Positions 42,601 to 47,031 of a stretch of 64,000 nucleotides of DNA are shown piece after piece. Both the position numbers and the translations under genes were made by a program. The stretch comes from Lumbricus terrestris (Eukaryota > Annelida > Clitellata > Crassiclitellata > Lumbricidae), in contig OX457037.1 of the NCBI GenBank assembly GCA_949752735.1, positions 32,544,966-32,608,965 on the forward strand, in the 5' to 3' direction. Position 1 is the first letter of the stretch. Every line of letters starts with the position of its first letter. A model generated the notes under the pieces. It ran no database searches and was not told where the DNA came from. It worked only from the letters and a program-made list of their open reading frames with translations.

Positions 42601-44964
42601 TTAAGTCATATACGTATGCAAGAATAAGAATATATAAACATATGCATACCGGTAAGTCATATACATATGCAAGAATAAGAACATATAAACATGCATAAGT
42701 CATATACATATGCAAGAATAAGAATATATATAAACATATGCAAGTCATATACATATGCAAGAATAAGAATATATATAAACATATGCACAAGTCATACATA
42801 TATGCAAGATAAGAATATATAAACATATGCATGAGCCATATACATACATATGCAAGAATAAGAGTATAAACATTTGCATACGTCATATACATATGCAAGA
42901 ACAAGAATACACAAAACATATGCACAAGTCATACACATATGCATAGACACAACAAGTCATTTAAGGGAACCCCGACATGCAGCCATCAACCCATGTAGGA
43001 CAACACCCAGTACTATTACCCTCCGCATATCAGACATATTCCTTGCCACCAGATCCTCCCACAGTTAGTGTGCAGACAGTGTACTCATCTACAGATGAGT
43101 TCGACAAGGGTGCAAGTATACATATATTATATATAGCAAAATCTCTAAAACATCTTTCCATACCATCAATGATTTGATTATGACCTCCTGGTTGGCAGTC
43201 CAACAGAATCGACCACTAGACCCCTTAATCCAAGCAACCCCCCAACCAAAAGCCACATAAAACATCGGTAAGTCGATATAACGTTCTGCCACCCTCTTGA
43301 AAAAACAATCAGAAACAAAGTACACATTAAAGTACATTAAAACACCAAATCAAGCTTGTCCGTGTGATTTATTCTGCCATTTAATTCCACGCCTTCACTC
43401 ACAATGCAGTGGATTAACACCCAGCAGAACACAAACTTTCTTCAAATTTAACACAATTAGCTGGCAATGTAGTATGTATGTGAATCGAAATCTTGACTGT
43501 GCAAACAGACGTTGAAACCAAAATATAAAAGAACAGAAGCAAGAACCAGTCCCTAAACACCTGAAGACAGCCAATTTCAGTTCAAAACCAAAACAGTGAG
43601 AATGTCTCCACTTAATCACAAATACAAAGCAGATAAGAGACAAAGAGAAAACATCAATCACTACTTTATTAAAGCAACTGCGTAACTACCAATAGAAATG
43701 CATTTACGAGAACAAAAACGACCATTGGCTGAAGCAAAAACATCAATATGTCACAACCAGAGTTCAGTCTTAAGAAATATGATTATCAAGGACAAGTTAA
43801 ATAATCAACGAGTTACATAGACATGGACAACATTGACATAGCGCTAAATTAAGGCCAGTTGACAGAAGTTGTCCATACCATCATCATAGGCAATACCTAC
43901 ATTTTTTATATAGCACCTTTATGTGGGCCTATATACTACATTCCAGTATGTATGCAAGTGTGAAGGCATGTGTGTATGCATTCATGCAAGCAAGCAATGT
44001 AGGTAGGTAGGCAAGAAACTAGAAAGTAAGTAAGGTCAGTAAGCCAATCAGATAATCTATGTAGTACAACAAGAATGCCAGAAAGTTCACTAAATTAATA
44101 TATGTTGTATCAAGTCATAGAGTCAATAAAGTGAAAATGCAATCGATATCACAGTCAATACATTGATCAAGCAAAGTATTAAGCCAATGTGACAAACTCC
44201 ACTGAATTGGAACTGACTCAAAGCAAGAATTAAATCAAAGTTCACGGAGTTTAAAAGGAGAAGAATTCACACGATAATAACGGCAAATACTGGACAAACC
44301 TAAGACACAATTCAAAAAATGTCTATAGCATTGTAAACCTATGATGAAACTATTATATCGAAAGTTCTAACACAGTTGGAATGGCTTCCCTGTTGTGTTT
44401 AGTGCCAAAGGGTTACACCACACTGTTCCCGAAGAATCCCAAAACTGCATATTTAGCCGTGGTTGGGCGGGGTGCGCTTCTGAGTAGCCTACCTTGAAGA
44501 GGCGCTATATAATGCTTCCTAAACAATGATTAATAATATAACAATAACTTTATGCCAGGGTAATAAAAACGAAGTTCCTTACGTTCAATCTTAAATTCTG
44601 CAAAAACGCAATCACTTTGAAAACGCATAAGGGCCGATCCTTCTCAGTTATTTACTTACTCACTAAGCAACCTCAGTGCTAATACTTGGTCGCTGCGATT
44701 GTTATGGTGCCGTAAAGACATGAGGTTCCTCAGTGTCATCACCTGTGACTGCAAGAATCCTACTCAATAGAAACCGAATGCCACGGCCCGCGTTTAAACG
44801 CAAACCAGATTCAAAACAGCAGAGTATGAGGCGTTCCTTTGAGAAAAACCAGTCCTGCCTACCTCTTTGAGCAGAAATTCTTCGTTGTAGGGACTGTCGA
44901 TTCCCATCGCTGTTTCTTCTCCCACAACGAACCGCTCCTGCCGTCCCTTATCCACAGCCGCCAT
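356..44964 (-). CDS. BRAF: B-type RAF serine/threonine kinase, complete gene of 16 coding exons
   Basis: RAF couples GTP-bound Ras at the membrane to MEK1/2 phosphorylation in the MAPK cascade. Coding exons in transcript order: 44964-44863, 28869-28768, 25804-25547, 16374-16271, 15593-15464, 14313-14141, 13207-13048, 8534-8495, 7890-7730, 7482-7286, 6480-6304, 5324-5278, 4694-4576, 2743-2612, 1972-1838, 538-356. They total 2220 nt; all junctions are GT-AG and phases match throughout, giving 739 residues. Domains: BRAF-specific region about 35-80, Ras-binding domain 143-210, C1 zinc domain 230-275, 14-3-3 site Ser327 (RSTSTP), kinase domain about 427-690, C-terminal 14-3-3 site Ser699 (RSISEP), then SPRTP. 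Kinase motifs: GSGSFG 434-439, Lys453, Glu471, HRD 544-546, DFG 564-566. The acidic SNEEW stretch (416-420) is B-type rather than RAF1-type. Oddities are Val572 and SPE at 591-593. The ATG at 44964 is inferred. Confidence 0.97.
554..1348 (-). mobile_element. Decayed Tc1/mariner element in RAF intron 15
   Basis: Ends are inverted repeats: CATCGTGGTTCAAAAAAAG on the left and the complement of a CACCATGGTT end on the right, both followed by AGCCAAACTGTTTTT-like sequence. Minus-strand translation around 870-960 gives [18 protein letters not shown] followed by [10 protein letters not shown], the signature region of mariner transposases. The third catalytic Asp (PVDY) reads PVVY here, and stops and frameshifts are frequent. 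The element end lies 16 bp from the exon-16 acceptor. Confidence 0.78.
1575..1802. repeat. AAC/AAT trinucleotide repeats
   Basis: AAC/AAT runs at about 1580-1612 and 1740-1802, the second ending 36 bp from the exon-15 donor. Confidence 0.85.
1838..1972 (-). CDS. BRAF: RAF coding exon 15 (C-lobe, alpha-G to alpha-H)
   Basis: [20 protein letters not shown], then [11 protein letters not shown] and EERPLFQQ. Matches BRAF [20 protein letters not shown] through ERPLFPQ. 135 nt, acceptor ATCAG, donor GTTAGT. Confidence 0.98.
1973..2611. other. RAF intron 14
   Basis: 639 bp of AT-rich intron. A short direct repeat of the form GTAGAAAGGGTTG occurs at about 2557-2592. Nothing else recognised. Confidence 0.6.
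2612..2743 (-). CDS. BRAF: RAF coding exon 14 (P+1 loop, alpha-F)
   Basis: [20 protein letters not shown], then [20 protein letters not shown]. The usual APE is SPE at 591-593. SDVYAFG holds the alpha-F Asp. Acceptor TCTTAG, donor GTAATA, phase 0 at both ends. Confidence 0.98.
2860..3240 (-). pseudogene. Non-LTR retrotransposon reverse transcriptase, C-terminal fragment
   Basis: Minus-strand frame contains [20 protein letters not shown], then [12 protein letters not shown] and [16 protein letters not shown], the C-terminal signature of RTE/BovB-like LINE polyproteins. A CATCAT-type repeat borders it at 2826-2840. Heavily 5'-truncated and lying in RAF intron 13 in the same orientation as RAF. 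Confidence 0.8.
3591..3797 (+). mobile_element. tRNA-derived SINE, copy 1
   Basis: Head resembles a tRNA with A-box-like GGTGGTGCAGGGG and B-box GGTTCGAATCC. The body CGTGAAACTCCG...CAGTGTCCGTG and the tail TTGAAGAGGTGCTACGACAAG are shared with copies at 19557 and 25841. Confidence 0.82.
3959..4530. mobile_element. GCGCGC-array terminal inverted repeat element
   Basis: Ends CATTACCGCGCAGGA (left) and the complement of the same sequence (right). Both ends consist of tandem copies of a 14-15 bp unit, TTTGCGCGCCGTCA, in opposite orientations, about 110 bp each, around an AT-rich core. No clear target duplication was found. It lies in RAF intron 13, 45 bp past the exon-13 donor. Confidence 0.75.
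4576..4694 (-). CDS. BRAF: RAF coding exon 13 (DFG and activation segment)
   Basis: [20 protein letters not shown], then [22 protein letters not shown] at 564-566; Thr569 and Val570 align with BRAF Thr599 and Val600. The residue equivalent to Ser602 is Val572 (codon GTC). 119 nt, matching my recollection of human BRAF exon 15. Confidence 0.98.
4695..5277. other. RAF intron 12
   Basis: 583 bp. Contains loosely repeated ATGAACTCCA motifs at about 4949-5125 and no recognised gene or element. Confidence 0.6.
5278..5324 (-). CDS. BRAF: RAF coding exon 12 (HRD catalytic loop)
   Basis: 47 nt encoding [15 protein letters not shown], phases 2 and 1. Contains catalytic Asp546. The split codon at the 3' end gives Asn551, restoring HRDLKSNNIFL across the junction. 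Human BRAF has an exon of the same length here, as I recall. Confidence 0.97.
5325..6303. repeat. RAF intron 11 with a short direct repeat and a SINE tail
   Basis: At about 5530-5665 a block containing AAAATGGTCCTCA and TAACAGTATATA is directly duplicated. At 6180-6255 is a SINE-type 3' tail (GAAGAGGCGTTATAGAAAT) followed by (AATG)n. A (CAT)n run at 6282-6298 abuts the exon-11 donor. Confidence 0.65.
6304..6480 (-). CDS. BRAF: RAF coding exon 11 (beta4, gatekeeper, hinge, alpha-E)
   Basis: [27 protein letters not shown], then [11 protein letters not shown]. Thr499 is the gatekeeper position (BRAF Thr529), and Arg479 aligns with BRAF Arg509 of the side-to-side dimer interface. The acceptor region is tandemly triplicated upstream (see findings). 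Confidence 0.98.
6470..6650. repeat. 61-62 bp tandem triplication spanning the exon-11 acceptor
   Basis: Three units each contain TCTTGTCTTCCTA, 28-30 bp of AT-rich spacer and TTTCAATGCAAAAC. On the minus strand each unit carries TAG followed by GAAGACAAGA, which is the real 3' splice site plus the first ten bases of exon 11. Unit starts are offset by 62 and 61 bp. Confidence 0.9.
6651..7285. other. Remainder of RAF intron 10
   Basis: AT-rich intron without recognised elements. Confidence 0.5.
7286..7482 (-). CDS. BRAF: RAF coding exon 10 (N-region and glycine loop)
   Basis: Residues 411-475. [11 protein letters not shown] is the N-region, with two Glu in place of the BRAF Asp pair, as in constitutively primed B-type RAFs. 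Then [17 protein letters not shown] (P-loop), VAIK with Lys453, and the alpha-C helix FKNEVAVLR with Glu471. Confidence 0.98.
7730..7890 (-). CDS. BRAF: RAF coding exon 9 (Ser/Thr-rich hinge)
   Basis: Residues 357-410, [17 protein letters not shown] to [12 protein letters not shown]. Low-complexity hinge before the kinase domain. RARSAESD is a basic Ser-containing stretch, but no family-specific site can be assigned. Acceptor TTATAG, donor GTAAAC. Confidence 0.88.
8071..8215. mobile_element. hAT-type MITE, 145 bp, with 8-bp TSD
   Basis: Starts CAGTGCCTAAAGTGTGG and ends with the complement of CAGGGCCTAAAGTGTGG. Flanked by perfect CGCAAGAC duplications (8063-8070, 8216-8223). The 145-bp body is too short to encode anything. 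A second copy is at 13705. Confidence 0.9.
8495..8534 (-). CDS. BRAF: RAF coding exon 8 (40-nt micro-exon in the hinge)
   Basis: Encodes [13 protein letters not shown] plus one base of the next codon. Supported by a TTTTCAG acceptor, a GTGTGG donor and exact phase agreement with exons 7 and 9. The hinge between CR2 and the kinase domain is poorly conserved, so homology is weak; skipping it would break the frame. Confidence 0.72.
8535..9884. other. 5' part of the 8.5-13.0 kb RAF intron
   Basis: AT-rich, with a short ATT/AAT run at about 9280-9302. No gene or element recognised. Confidence 0.5.
9885..11646 (+). pseudogene. Decayed THAP-domain/P-element-like transposase
   Basis: Three separated plus-strand frames make one broken protein. 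The first (9885-10310) resembles the second half of a THAP zinc finger: W at the WLRTIPRE motif, MCEKHF supplying C-x2-H, then a basic PPKKRK stretch. The second (about 10580-10850) has [19 protein letters not shown], like the transposase core of THAP9/P relatives. The third (about 11150-11415) has [19 protein letters not shown] and CEIC, matching the conserved C-terminal AGY...C-x2-C motif. Stops and frameshifts separate the parts, and the first Cys pair of the THAP finger is missing. Sits in RAF intron 7, antisense to RAF; no terminal repeats recognised. Confidence 0.75.
11647..12248. other. RAF intron 7, unassigned stretch
   Basis: Nothing recognised. Confidence 0.4.
12249..12372. repeat. 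20-bp tandem repeat containing TTTAGGG
   Basis: About six units of GGGGATGGGTTTAGGGTAAT with small changes. The embedded TTTAGGG is telomere-like, but the 20-bp period and intronic location make it an ordinary minisatellite. Confidence 0.9.
12672..12951. mobile_element. hAT-type MITE, 280 bp, with 8-bp TSD
   Basis: Starts CATAGGTGGAGACCTGGG and ends with the complement of CATGGGCGGAGACCTAGGG. Flanked by perfect TTTCCAAG duplications (12664-12671, 12952-12959). It lies 96 bp beyond the RAF exon-7 donor. A partial relative is at 59514. Confidence 0.88.
13048..13207 (-). CDS. BRAF: RAF coding exon 7 (CR2, inhibitory 14-3-3 site)
   Basis: Residues 290-343. No ATG-initiated frame covers this exon, but the phase inherited from exon 6 is open to the GTCTGT donor. 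It encodes [17 protein letters not shown], almost identical to the RAF1 CR2 motif RSTSTPNVH and equivalent to BRAF RSSSAPNVH. Ser327 corresponds to RAF1 Ser259/BRAF Ser365, whose phosphorylation locks RAF in the 14-3-3 autoinhibited state. Confidence 0.93.
13705..13881. mobile_element. hAT-type MITE, second copy of the 8071 family
   Basis: Starts CAGTGCTTAAAGTGTGG and ends with the complement of CAGGGCTTAAAGTGTGG. Flanks AGACCGAG and AGACGAAG match at 6 of 8 positions, consistent with an aged target duplication. Confidence 0.82.
14141..14313 (-). CDS. BRAF: RAF coding exon 6 (C1 cysteine-rich zinc domain)
   Basis: [20 protein letters not shown] followed by GIKCQMC, HMRC and WC. All C1 ligands are present: His230 (previous exon), Cys243, Cys246, Cys256, Cys259, His264, Cys267 and Cys275. 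In RAFs this domain contacts phosphatidylserine, Ras and 14-3-3. Ends in phase 2 before GTGAGT. Confidence 0.96.
14425..14752. repeat. CA-rich minisatellite in RAF intron 5
   Basis: Tandem ACACACACTTACAGTCCT-type units, with variants TTCAGTGCTA and TACGCGCACA repeated in a higher-order pattern of roughly 95 bp, about three times. Open frames across it are low-complexity artefacts. Confidence 0.88.
14753..15463. other. RAF intron 5, remainder
   Basis: AT-rich, nothing recognised. Confidence 0.5.
15464..15593 (-). CDS. BRAF: RAF coding exon 5 (end of RBD, start of C1 domain)
   Basis: Residues 189-232. [18 protein letters not shown] matches the RBD end ([20 protein letters not shown] in BRAF). 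The exon ends TEHHF, supplying the first zinc-ligand His (230) of the C1 domain. Donor GTATGT. Confidence 0.95.
15594..16270. other. RAF intron 4
   Basis: 677 bp. Contains a SINE-like 3' tail at about 16158-16230 (GGGAGCACCTCTTAGTAG ... GGATGAATGAATG). Nothing else recognised. Confidence 0.55.
16271..16374 (-). CDS. BRAF: RAF coding exon 4 (Ras-binding domain, middle)
   Basis: Residues 155-188. [20 protein letters not shown] followed by [12 protein letters not shown] is the RBD helix and following strand. Arg174 aligns with RAF1 Arg89, the key Ras contact. Acceptor CTGCAG, donor GTATGC, phase 2 end; the split codon gives Arg189. Confidence 0.95.
16692..16817 (+). pseudogene. LINE reverse-transcriptase C-terminal fragment
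   Basis: Plus-strand frame [20 protein letters not shown], then [13 protein letters not shown] and TGA. This is the usual CR1/L2-type ORF2 ending ([13 protein letters not shown]...FKSxLKTxLF). An ATTCATTCATTC run and a sequence resembling the inverted SINE tail follow at about 16925-17000. Confidence 0.75.
17200..17700. repeat. Probable LINE 3' region ending in a GATGAT tail
   Basis: GC-richer than its surroundings, with moderately long frames on both strands, ending in (GATGAT)n at 17679-17696, a tail type used by several non-LTR elements. I cannot identify the family. Confidence 0.35.
18572..19493. mobile_element. TAGTG-type hAT-like element with GGAAACTTTCC subterminal repeats
   Basis: Ends TAGTGTTGT and the complement of TAGTGATGT. 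Perfect 8-bp flanking duplication GCGTAATG (18564-18571, 19494-19501). Both ends carry clustered palindromic GGAAAGTTTCC/GGAAACTTTCC units (18586-18666 and 19417-19460). An internal copy of the left end begins near 18776. No transposase frame. Confidence 0.85.
19557..19780 (+). mobile_element. tRNA-derived SINE, copy 2
   Basis: A-box GTGGTGTAGTGGG, B-box GATTCGAATCC, conserved body CGGCGTGAAACTCCAATGCA and tail GAAGGGGCGCTTGCAGAAAT followed by AATAAATAA. Confidence 0.88.
19850..20065 (+). repeat. Dispersed repeat, plus-oriented copy
   Basis: About 200 bp containing CCAATCAATTGGGTCACTGT and GACCTTGATTAGGGACAT. An inverted copy lies at 23500-23720 in the same RAF intron. Confidence 0.82.
20080..20242. 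repeat. AAT trinucleotide repeats
   Basis: Two (AAT/GAT)n runs, 20085-20148 and 20214-20238. Confidence 0.9.
20705..21433. repeat. 27-bp minisatellite, 27 units
   Basis: Exactly 27 units of 27 bp (CACCATACACCCATGGATAA plus CACCGTC), 729 bp in all. Because the unit is a multiple of three, several frames stay open on both strands; the plus frame reads HHTPMDNTV per unit within a 317-codon frame (20567-21520). Variation is concentrated at ATG/ATT/GTG, GAT/AAT and GTC/GGC/GCC/ATC. It lies inside RAF intron 3; I see no evidence for a gene. Confidence 0.95.
22020..22155. repeat. AG dinucleotide repeat with ACAG extension
   Basis: (GA)n of about 80 bp at 22022-22101, grading into ACAGACAG repeats. 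Confidence 0.95.
22680..22805. repeat. TACA/TATA-rich repeat
   Basis: Degenerate ATACATA and TATATA runs bordering the LINE fragment at 22830. Confidence 0.8.
22830..23105 (-). pseudogene. LINE reverse-transcriptase C-terminal fragment
   Basis: Minus-strand frame [20 protein letters not shown], then [20 protein letters not shown], matches the C-terminal IKRRKLKWFGHVxRMxDxRLP motif of non-LTR polyproteins. Truncated on both sides and flanked by TATATA repeats. Confidence 0.78.
23500..23725 (-). repeat. Dispersed repeat, inverted copy of 19850-20065
   Basis: Contains the reverse complement of the 19.9-kb repeat, including ATGTCCCTAATCAAGGTCTT and GTGACCCAATTGATTGGACA-like sequence. Confidence 0.82.
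23936..24407. mobile_element. hAT-like MITE, 472 bp
   Basis: Starts CAAGGTTGCCATGTT and ends with the complement of CAGGGTTGCCACATTTT; both ends then carry TCACGA-containing sequence. Flanks TACTCAGT and ATCTCAGT share 6 of 8 bases. Confidence 0.72.
24450..25218. mobile_element. Non-autonomous TIR element (GTTTCCGGTAAC ends)
   Basis: Left end GGCAAAAAAAATAATGTTGT then TTCCGGTAAC; right end complementary to GGCCAAAAAAATAATGCTGT then TTCCGGTAAC. The left end is partly duplicated internally at about 24643-24700. No target duplication is obvious and there is no coding potential. Confidence 0.75.
25275..25378. repeat. AATC and AATG tetranucleotide repeats
   Basis: (AATC)n at 25278-25342 followed by (GAATGAAT)n at 25345-25376. 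Confidence 0.93.
25547..25804 (-). CDS. BRAF: RAF coding exon 3 (coiled segment, start of Ras-binding domain)
   Basis: Residues 69-154. Starts [20 protein letters not shown], matching BRAF EEYTSKLDALQQREQQL. A proline/aspartate-rich low-complexity linker follows, then [12 protein letters not shown], the first beta strand of the RBD (RVFLPNKQRT in vertebrates). Acceptor TTGCAG, donor GTGAGT, phase 0 on both sides. Confidence 0.96.
25841..26043 (+). mobile_element. tRNA-derived SINE, copy 3 (best preserved)
   Basis: GGGGCGCAGTGGTGTAGTGG head, B-box GGTTCGAATCC, body CGGCGTGAAACTCCAATGCA and tail TTGAAGGGGCGCTATAAC. Starts 36 bp from the RAF exon-3 acceptor. Confidence 0.92.
26406..26850. mobile_element. 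Possible TIR element with an internal hairpin
   Basis: Ends TTCTGTGGAATATGCTG and the complement of TTCTGTGGAATATACTG. Inside, 26446-26495 is a 50-bp hairpin with arms TTAACCCTTTGAACC. No target duplication was verified. Confidence 0.55.
27140..27588. mobile_element. TIR element with GTATCCCCC ends
   Basis: Left TGTCACGAAATAGAGTATCC, right complementary to TGTCATGAAACGGAGTATCC. Flanked by CCTG on both sides, perhaps a 4-bp duplication. Internal GGGGGGATA and CCGGATAG motifs recur near the right end. Confidence 0.7.
27589..28767. other. RAF intron 2, 3' part
   Basis: Contains (TG)n-type tracts at 27690-27765 and (TA)n at 28018-28055. Nothing else recognised. Confidence 0.5.
28768..28869 (-). 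CDS. BRAF: RAF coding exon 2 (BRAF-specific region, residues 35-68)
   Basis: Translates as [18 protein letters not shown] and onward to HPPSMYLK, matching the BRAF segment containing WNIKQMIKLTQEHIEAL and PPSIYLE. The BRS helps bind KSR and MEK and is absent from RAF1. Acceptor TTTCCAG, donor GTATAA. Length 102 nt equals human BRAF exon 2 as I recall it. Confidence 0.93.
28870..32379. other. RAF intron 1, unassigned 3' part
   Basis: AT-rich intron with a TCATATGATA repeat at about 29806-29830 and an inverted SINE-like tail at about 30200-30265. No gene or complete element recognised. Confidence 0.5.
32380..32660 (+). mobile_element. Probable Helitron 3' end
   Basis: GC-rich block with repeated CGGGCAACGCCGGG-type motifs ending CCGGGTAATTCAGCTAG followed by T. 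A short GC hairpin just before a CTAG terminus with a downstream T fits a Helitron 3' end. The 5' end was not located. Confidence 0.45.
32995..33242. repeat. 24-26 bp minisatellite, about ten units
   Basis: Units of TAATATTAGCCGTGCGTTCC plus a C run. Length differences come mainly from the C run (4-6), with GCGTT/GCATT/GTGTT variants. Confidence 0.95.
33519..33696. repeat. ATC then ACC/GCC trinucleotide array
   Basis: About 30 ATC units followed by ACC and GCC/ACC units. Frames through it give homopolymers (Ile, Ser, Thr, Pro) and are not genes. Confidence 0.97.
33926..34898. mobile_element. Charlie-like hAT element, non-autonomous, with 8-bp TSD
   Basis: Starts CAGCGTTTCCCAAACTTTTT and ends with the complement of CAGCGTTTCCCAAACTGGG. 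CGGAACCC motifs follow each end. Flanked by perfect GTATAGGC duplications (33918-33925, 34899-34906). No intact transposase. Confidence 0.93.
34907..35809. other. RAF intron 1, between two hAT elements
   Basis: Holds a 107-codon minus-strand frame (35191-35514) with no recognisable domain. I do not call it a gene. Confidence 0.45.
35810..38054. mobile_element. Long-arm fold-back hAT derivative, 2245 bp
   Basis: Begins TAGGGTGTCCCAAAAAACAC and ends with its complement. The inverted arms are 439 bp each (35810-36248 and 37616-38054) around a 1367-bp loop. Flanked by perfect CTCATTAC duplications (35802-35809, 38055-38062). TAGGG ends plus 8-bp duplication fit hAT. The loop has only short broken frames. 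Confidence 0.93.
38063..40170. other. RAF intron 1, unassigned
   Basis: No gene recognised. An 87-codon plus frame at 39465-39728 has no identifiable domain. Confidence 0.45.
40179..42441 (-). mobile_element. Apparently intact autonomous hAT element, 2263 bp
   Basis: Terminal repeats TAGGGATATGAC, with perfect 8-bp duplications ATATGCAT outside (40171-40178 and 42442-42449). A subterminal inverted repeat of about 35 bp (AGTGTCAACTCTTAAAAAA then TGTCACCCACC) lies at 40257-40296 and 42312-42352. Carries one uninterrupted transposase frame. Inserted next to the 42.4-kb tandem repeat. Confidence 0.95.
40387..42162 (-). CDS. hAT-family transposase, 591 residues, intact
   Basis: Would bind the element's terminal repeats and catalyse cut-and-paste transposition. 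hAT hallmarks are visible: Asp284 (HFDGK), Asp343 ([11 protein letters not shown]), the CxxH motif CQHH at 376-379, Trp475 in [13 protein letters not shown] (the hAT RWNS motif), and Glu562 ([18 protein letters not shown]) as the likely third acid. The N-terminus lacks a recognisable BED zinc finger; residues about 55-110 ([20 protein letters not shown] to [14 protein letters not shown]) look like a helical, SANT-like DNA-binding region. An acidic patch lies at 181-196 (SSEEEEE) and a basic SKRQR at 211-215. No stops or frameshifts. It is in the sense direction relative to RAF, inside intron 1. Confidence 0.9.
   Translation of the reverse strand: MSKKAPSATERNKKVWSSNLVQFQKAKNSRKHNTVSSLDTMSKMPMELHILNRFKTLASTLKGKKERVLIIAEEVKNLWRKLNFPIQQGKSSVERKIENVIKKYEKHCRRPGNQVFTSLFNVTDENGEWFCREDREFYDLQTSTKGKVGYCTLKTDTKGLHPRKLQLIKLKVSQDTNVELSSEEEEESCGTEEEKQDSSSAYEDLDAPTTSKRQRTDSAVQLVTSAKLSTRKAHTVCKTLAKSGISLPTPSQSGVYKATMKAGEQLKQHYKETLRNENWSLHFDGKRIKKREYQVVVLKNENREVKLSVLELINGKGETIFNGIKTVLDEYELWPAIKIIISDTTSANTGKSIGAVTRLQNHFVLLGLQKPLYIGCQHHVLDTILKHVMDDCFDGATTSPNLSYWFITKVTEEYEQLKALFDNSGNALKKVEQIDWRDDMAFLHHLIACYKDFKSTGSFPMVEFKTLPNISNARWNSRAIFALLAYILIPQFQQSPEGQSACDFICGTWSDIWFSGQYYNPDNFDNLAEVCQNHSKALKSLRNFWSVEPTPIPTQRSNICAERAIKVMQDLLPLCKSIDKLSIKFLLSNEH
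42440..42965. repeat. About 60-bp tandem repeat, roughly nine units
   Basis: Units contain AAGTCATATACATATGCAAG, AATAAGAATATATAAACATA and TGCATACCG. A partial unit also lies left of the hAT element at about 40153-40178, so the element inserted into this array. Confidence 0.92.
42966..44862. other. RAF intron 1, 5' part
   Basis: Nothing coding recognised. A SINE-type tail (TTGAAGAGGCGCTATATAAT) occurs at 44490-44513. Confidence 0.5.
44863..44964 (-). CDS. BRAF: RAF coding exon 1 (start codon, residues 1-34)
   Basis: Begins MAAVDKG and ends NEEFLLKE before a GTAGGC donor, phase 0. It joins exon 2 in frame to give the BRAF-specific region. The first exon is the least conserved, so the start codon rests on the open frame, the MAA start resembling vertebrate BRAF, and its position facing EFCAB10. 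Confidence 0.8.
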
Positions 44965-45631
44965 CTTGGTTGTCGTCACGTGATCCGCTCCGCGATAATT
45001 CAGCGCTTCGCGACCATCGCTCAGTGTATTCACATTAAATAGTAAGCAAAGTCGCTGAAGCGCTGATGGTTAGCGCTTGAAATTTACCGAAAGATCAAAT
45101 CAACCGCTGTATCTCACAAAATAAGCCCGAAACGTGATCATCAAAACAACGCGTGCAATATTTTGTGCTGTGCAAATACAAAAGTAGACCAAATCTATAG
45201 CATCAAAACAATCAGTTTTTTTTAAAATTTGTAACTCTCAACCAAATGTTCGTTCAGATAAGAAAAGTATGCTACTAAAACGAAACAGCAACACTGGACA
45301 CTCAATCGAATAAAAGCGCTAGATGAATCAGGCGCTAGATTATTTAAAGTTCTTCTTTTCCGGAAAACGCCGTGGTTACCAAAATTTTGGTGTTGTCAAA
45401 AGTTTATGTAATTTATGACAGTTTGTGTTCCTTGAAAAAGTAATTGAATGCTAATAAAGGATCGAAAGTGGTCGACAAGGATTTGAACGCTATCAGACAT
45501 ACTTTTGCTTTCAATTTAAACAATAGCCTTGAAATTGTGGTGAAACTTTGAACGAAATAGACTTGTTGAAATTAGGGCCAAATTGAGATTTTGTGATTTT
45601 CGCCCTGACGAGAGATCGCATAAGACAGCAA
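44965..45631. promoter_or_regulatory. Divergent RAF/EFCAB10 promoter interval
   Basis: 667 bp separate the two ATG codons. The RAF-proximal part is GC-rich with CGCGATAA and CTTCGCGACC; a perfect 14-bp palindrome ACCAAAATTTTGGT lies at 45378-45391. No TATA box is convincing. It must contain both 5' UTRs; I cannot place the start sites. Confidence 0.6.
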
Positions 45632-45749
45632 ATGGAGAATCATCTAGAAGAAAGTACACGTGAGGCTGAGGCTAGGCAGTTTTTGAAGAAACACAAGATT
45701 AAGGAATTGTTTGACAATCTGGCCTCTTTGCTCATTTATTCTCAGCCTG
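45632..45749 (+). CDS. EFCAB10: EFCAB10 exon 1 (RIIa-like helices)
   Basis: MENHLEESTREAEARQF through LASLLIYSQP plus one base. Donor GTAAGT. The first base of the split codon completes Asp with exon 2, giving QPDNPRQF. Confidence 0.9.
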
Positions 45750-46990
45750 GTAAGTCACAATTTAAAGGCTCGCCAGAATTAGCTGTATCCTGTAAGGGCC
45801 TACTGCAATCTGCAGGCTCAAGGCCGTAGCTAGGGGTAGGCCTACTGTTTGGGGTGTTTGAACACCCCCACCCCCAAAATGAAATAATGCTATAACAAAA
45901 TGATGTATTTACTAACACAATCATGAAGGAAGGACTAAGGGGATTTCATTTTGAAACTCATATTTCTATGTGACATTTTGCTATTGATTAAAATCATTAA
46001 ATCATCCTACCACCCTGTGTGCAGGCTGGTTCCGGCTGAACGATTTAAAATCAGCCACTTGGCCAAGCCTGATTAAATGAAGGTAGTGAAACGAATAGAC
46101 TATAGTCTACATTTTGATACGTCTTTGTAGTATAACTGACCATTAAATAGAAGTGATTTTGATAAAAAAAAATATTTCCTATCTAAACAGAAGTGGAGTT
46201 GATGAAACGAATTCTTGCCGAATTCTCTAAGAAAGGCTAGGGGTTGAAACCCCCTGGCAATTTTCACCCTGACTCCCACCTCAAGTGTGTGACTTCATTT
46301 ATGGACAGTTCCTAGCTATTCCAAGTATAGCATTCTGCAAAATAGCCTAGAACCTAGGAAATGTAATGTATACGCCTAAGTCTTCTAAATTTGTATACAG
46401 TTATAGGCCTATATTGGCTAAGACAGTGTGCCATATAGGTCTATAGGCCCTATACCAGTACGTGTGTGCGGAAGGCCAGATCAGCGGCGCCCGCAGGCGT
46501 ACGCACATACGCAAGTGCGGACAGCGCGGAAAGGCTAAAAAAAATTACGGCTGATGACTATAAGAAAATGTCATCAGTTTTTTCGGCGGATGGAAAAGGT
46601 ATTTTTGGGGGAAATTCGTGGCTGATGACAAAAAAAGGTCATCAGTTTTTTCGGCGACCCTGACGAAAATTTTCCCTTGTTGTGCGTACAAGAAAAAAAT
46701 CCTGGGGGCGCCGCTGGGCCAGATCATATACAGAAGCAAATTATTTACCTTAATGTCTTAAAAGACAGCCTAGGCCTATAGGTCTAATTCTGGTTGATCT
46801 TGTCTTGACAGACAATCCACGACAGTTTCTGGCTGGTGAGATTGAGCGGCTTCGTTCGTGCAAAGGAGGAGGAGGAGGAGCAGATGGTGCAGACTGTCCG
46901 CGCTTGTTCAACGGCACCAACCTGGCCACCATCTTCGACATGATAGACCCGACTGGACGAGGGACCATCTCCAGACAACAATACGAAGAC

Positions 46991-47031
<41 letters not shown>

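Noticed and set aside
42440..42965. CRISPR-like array
   Set aside because: Units are directly tandem without unique spacers, and the DNA is clearly metazoan.
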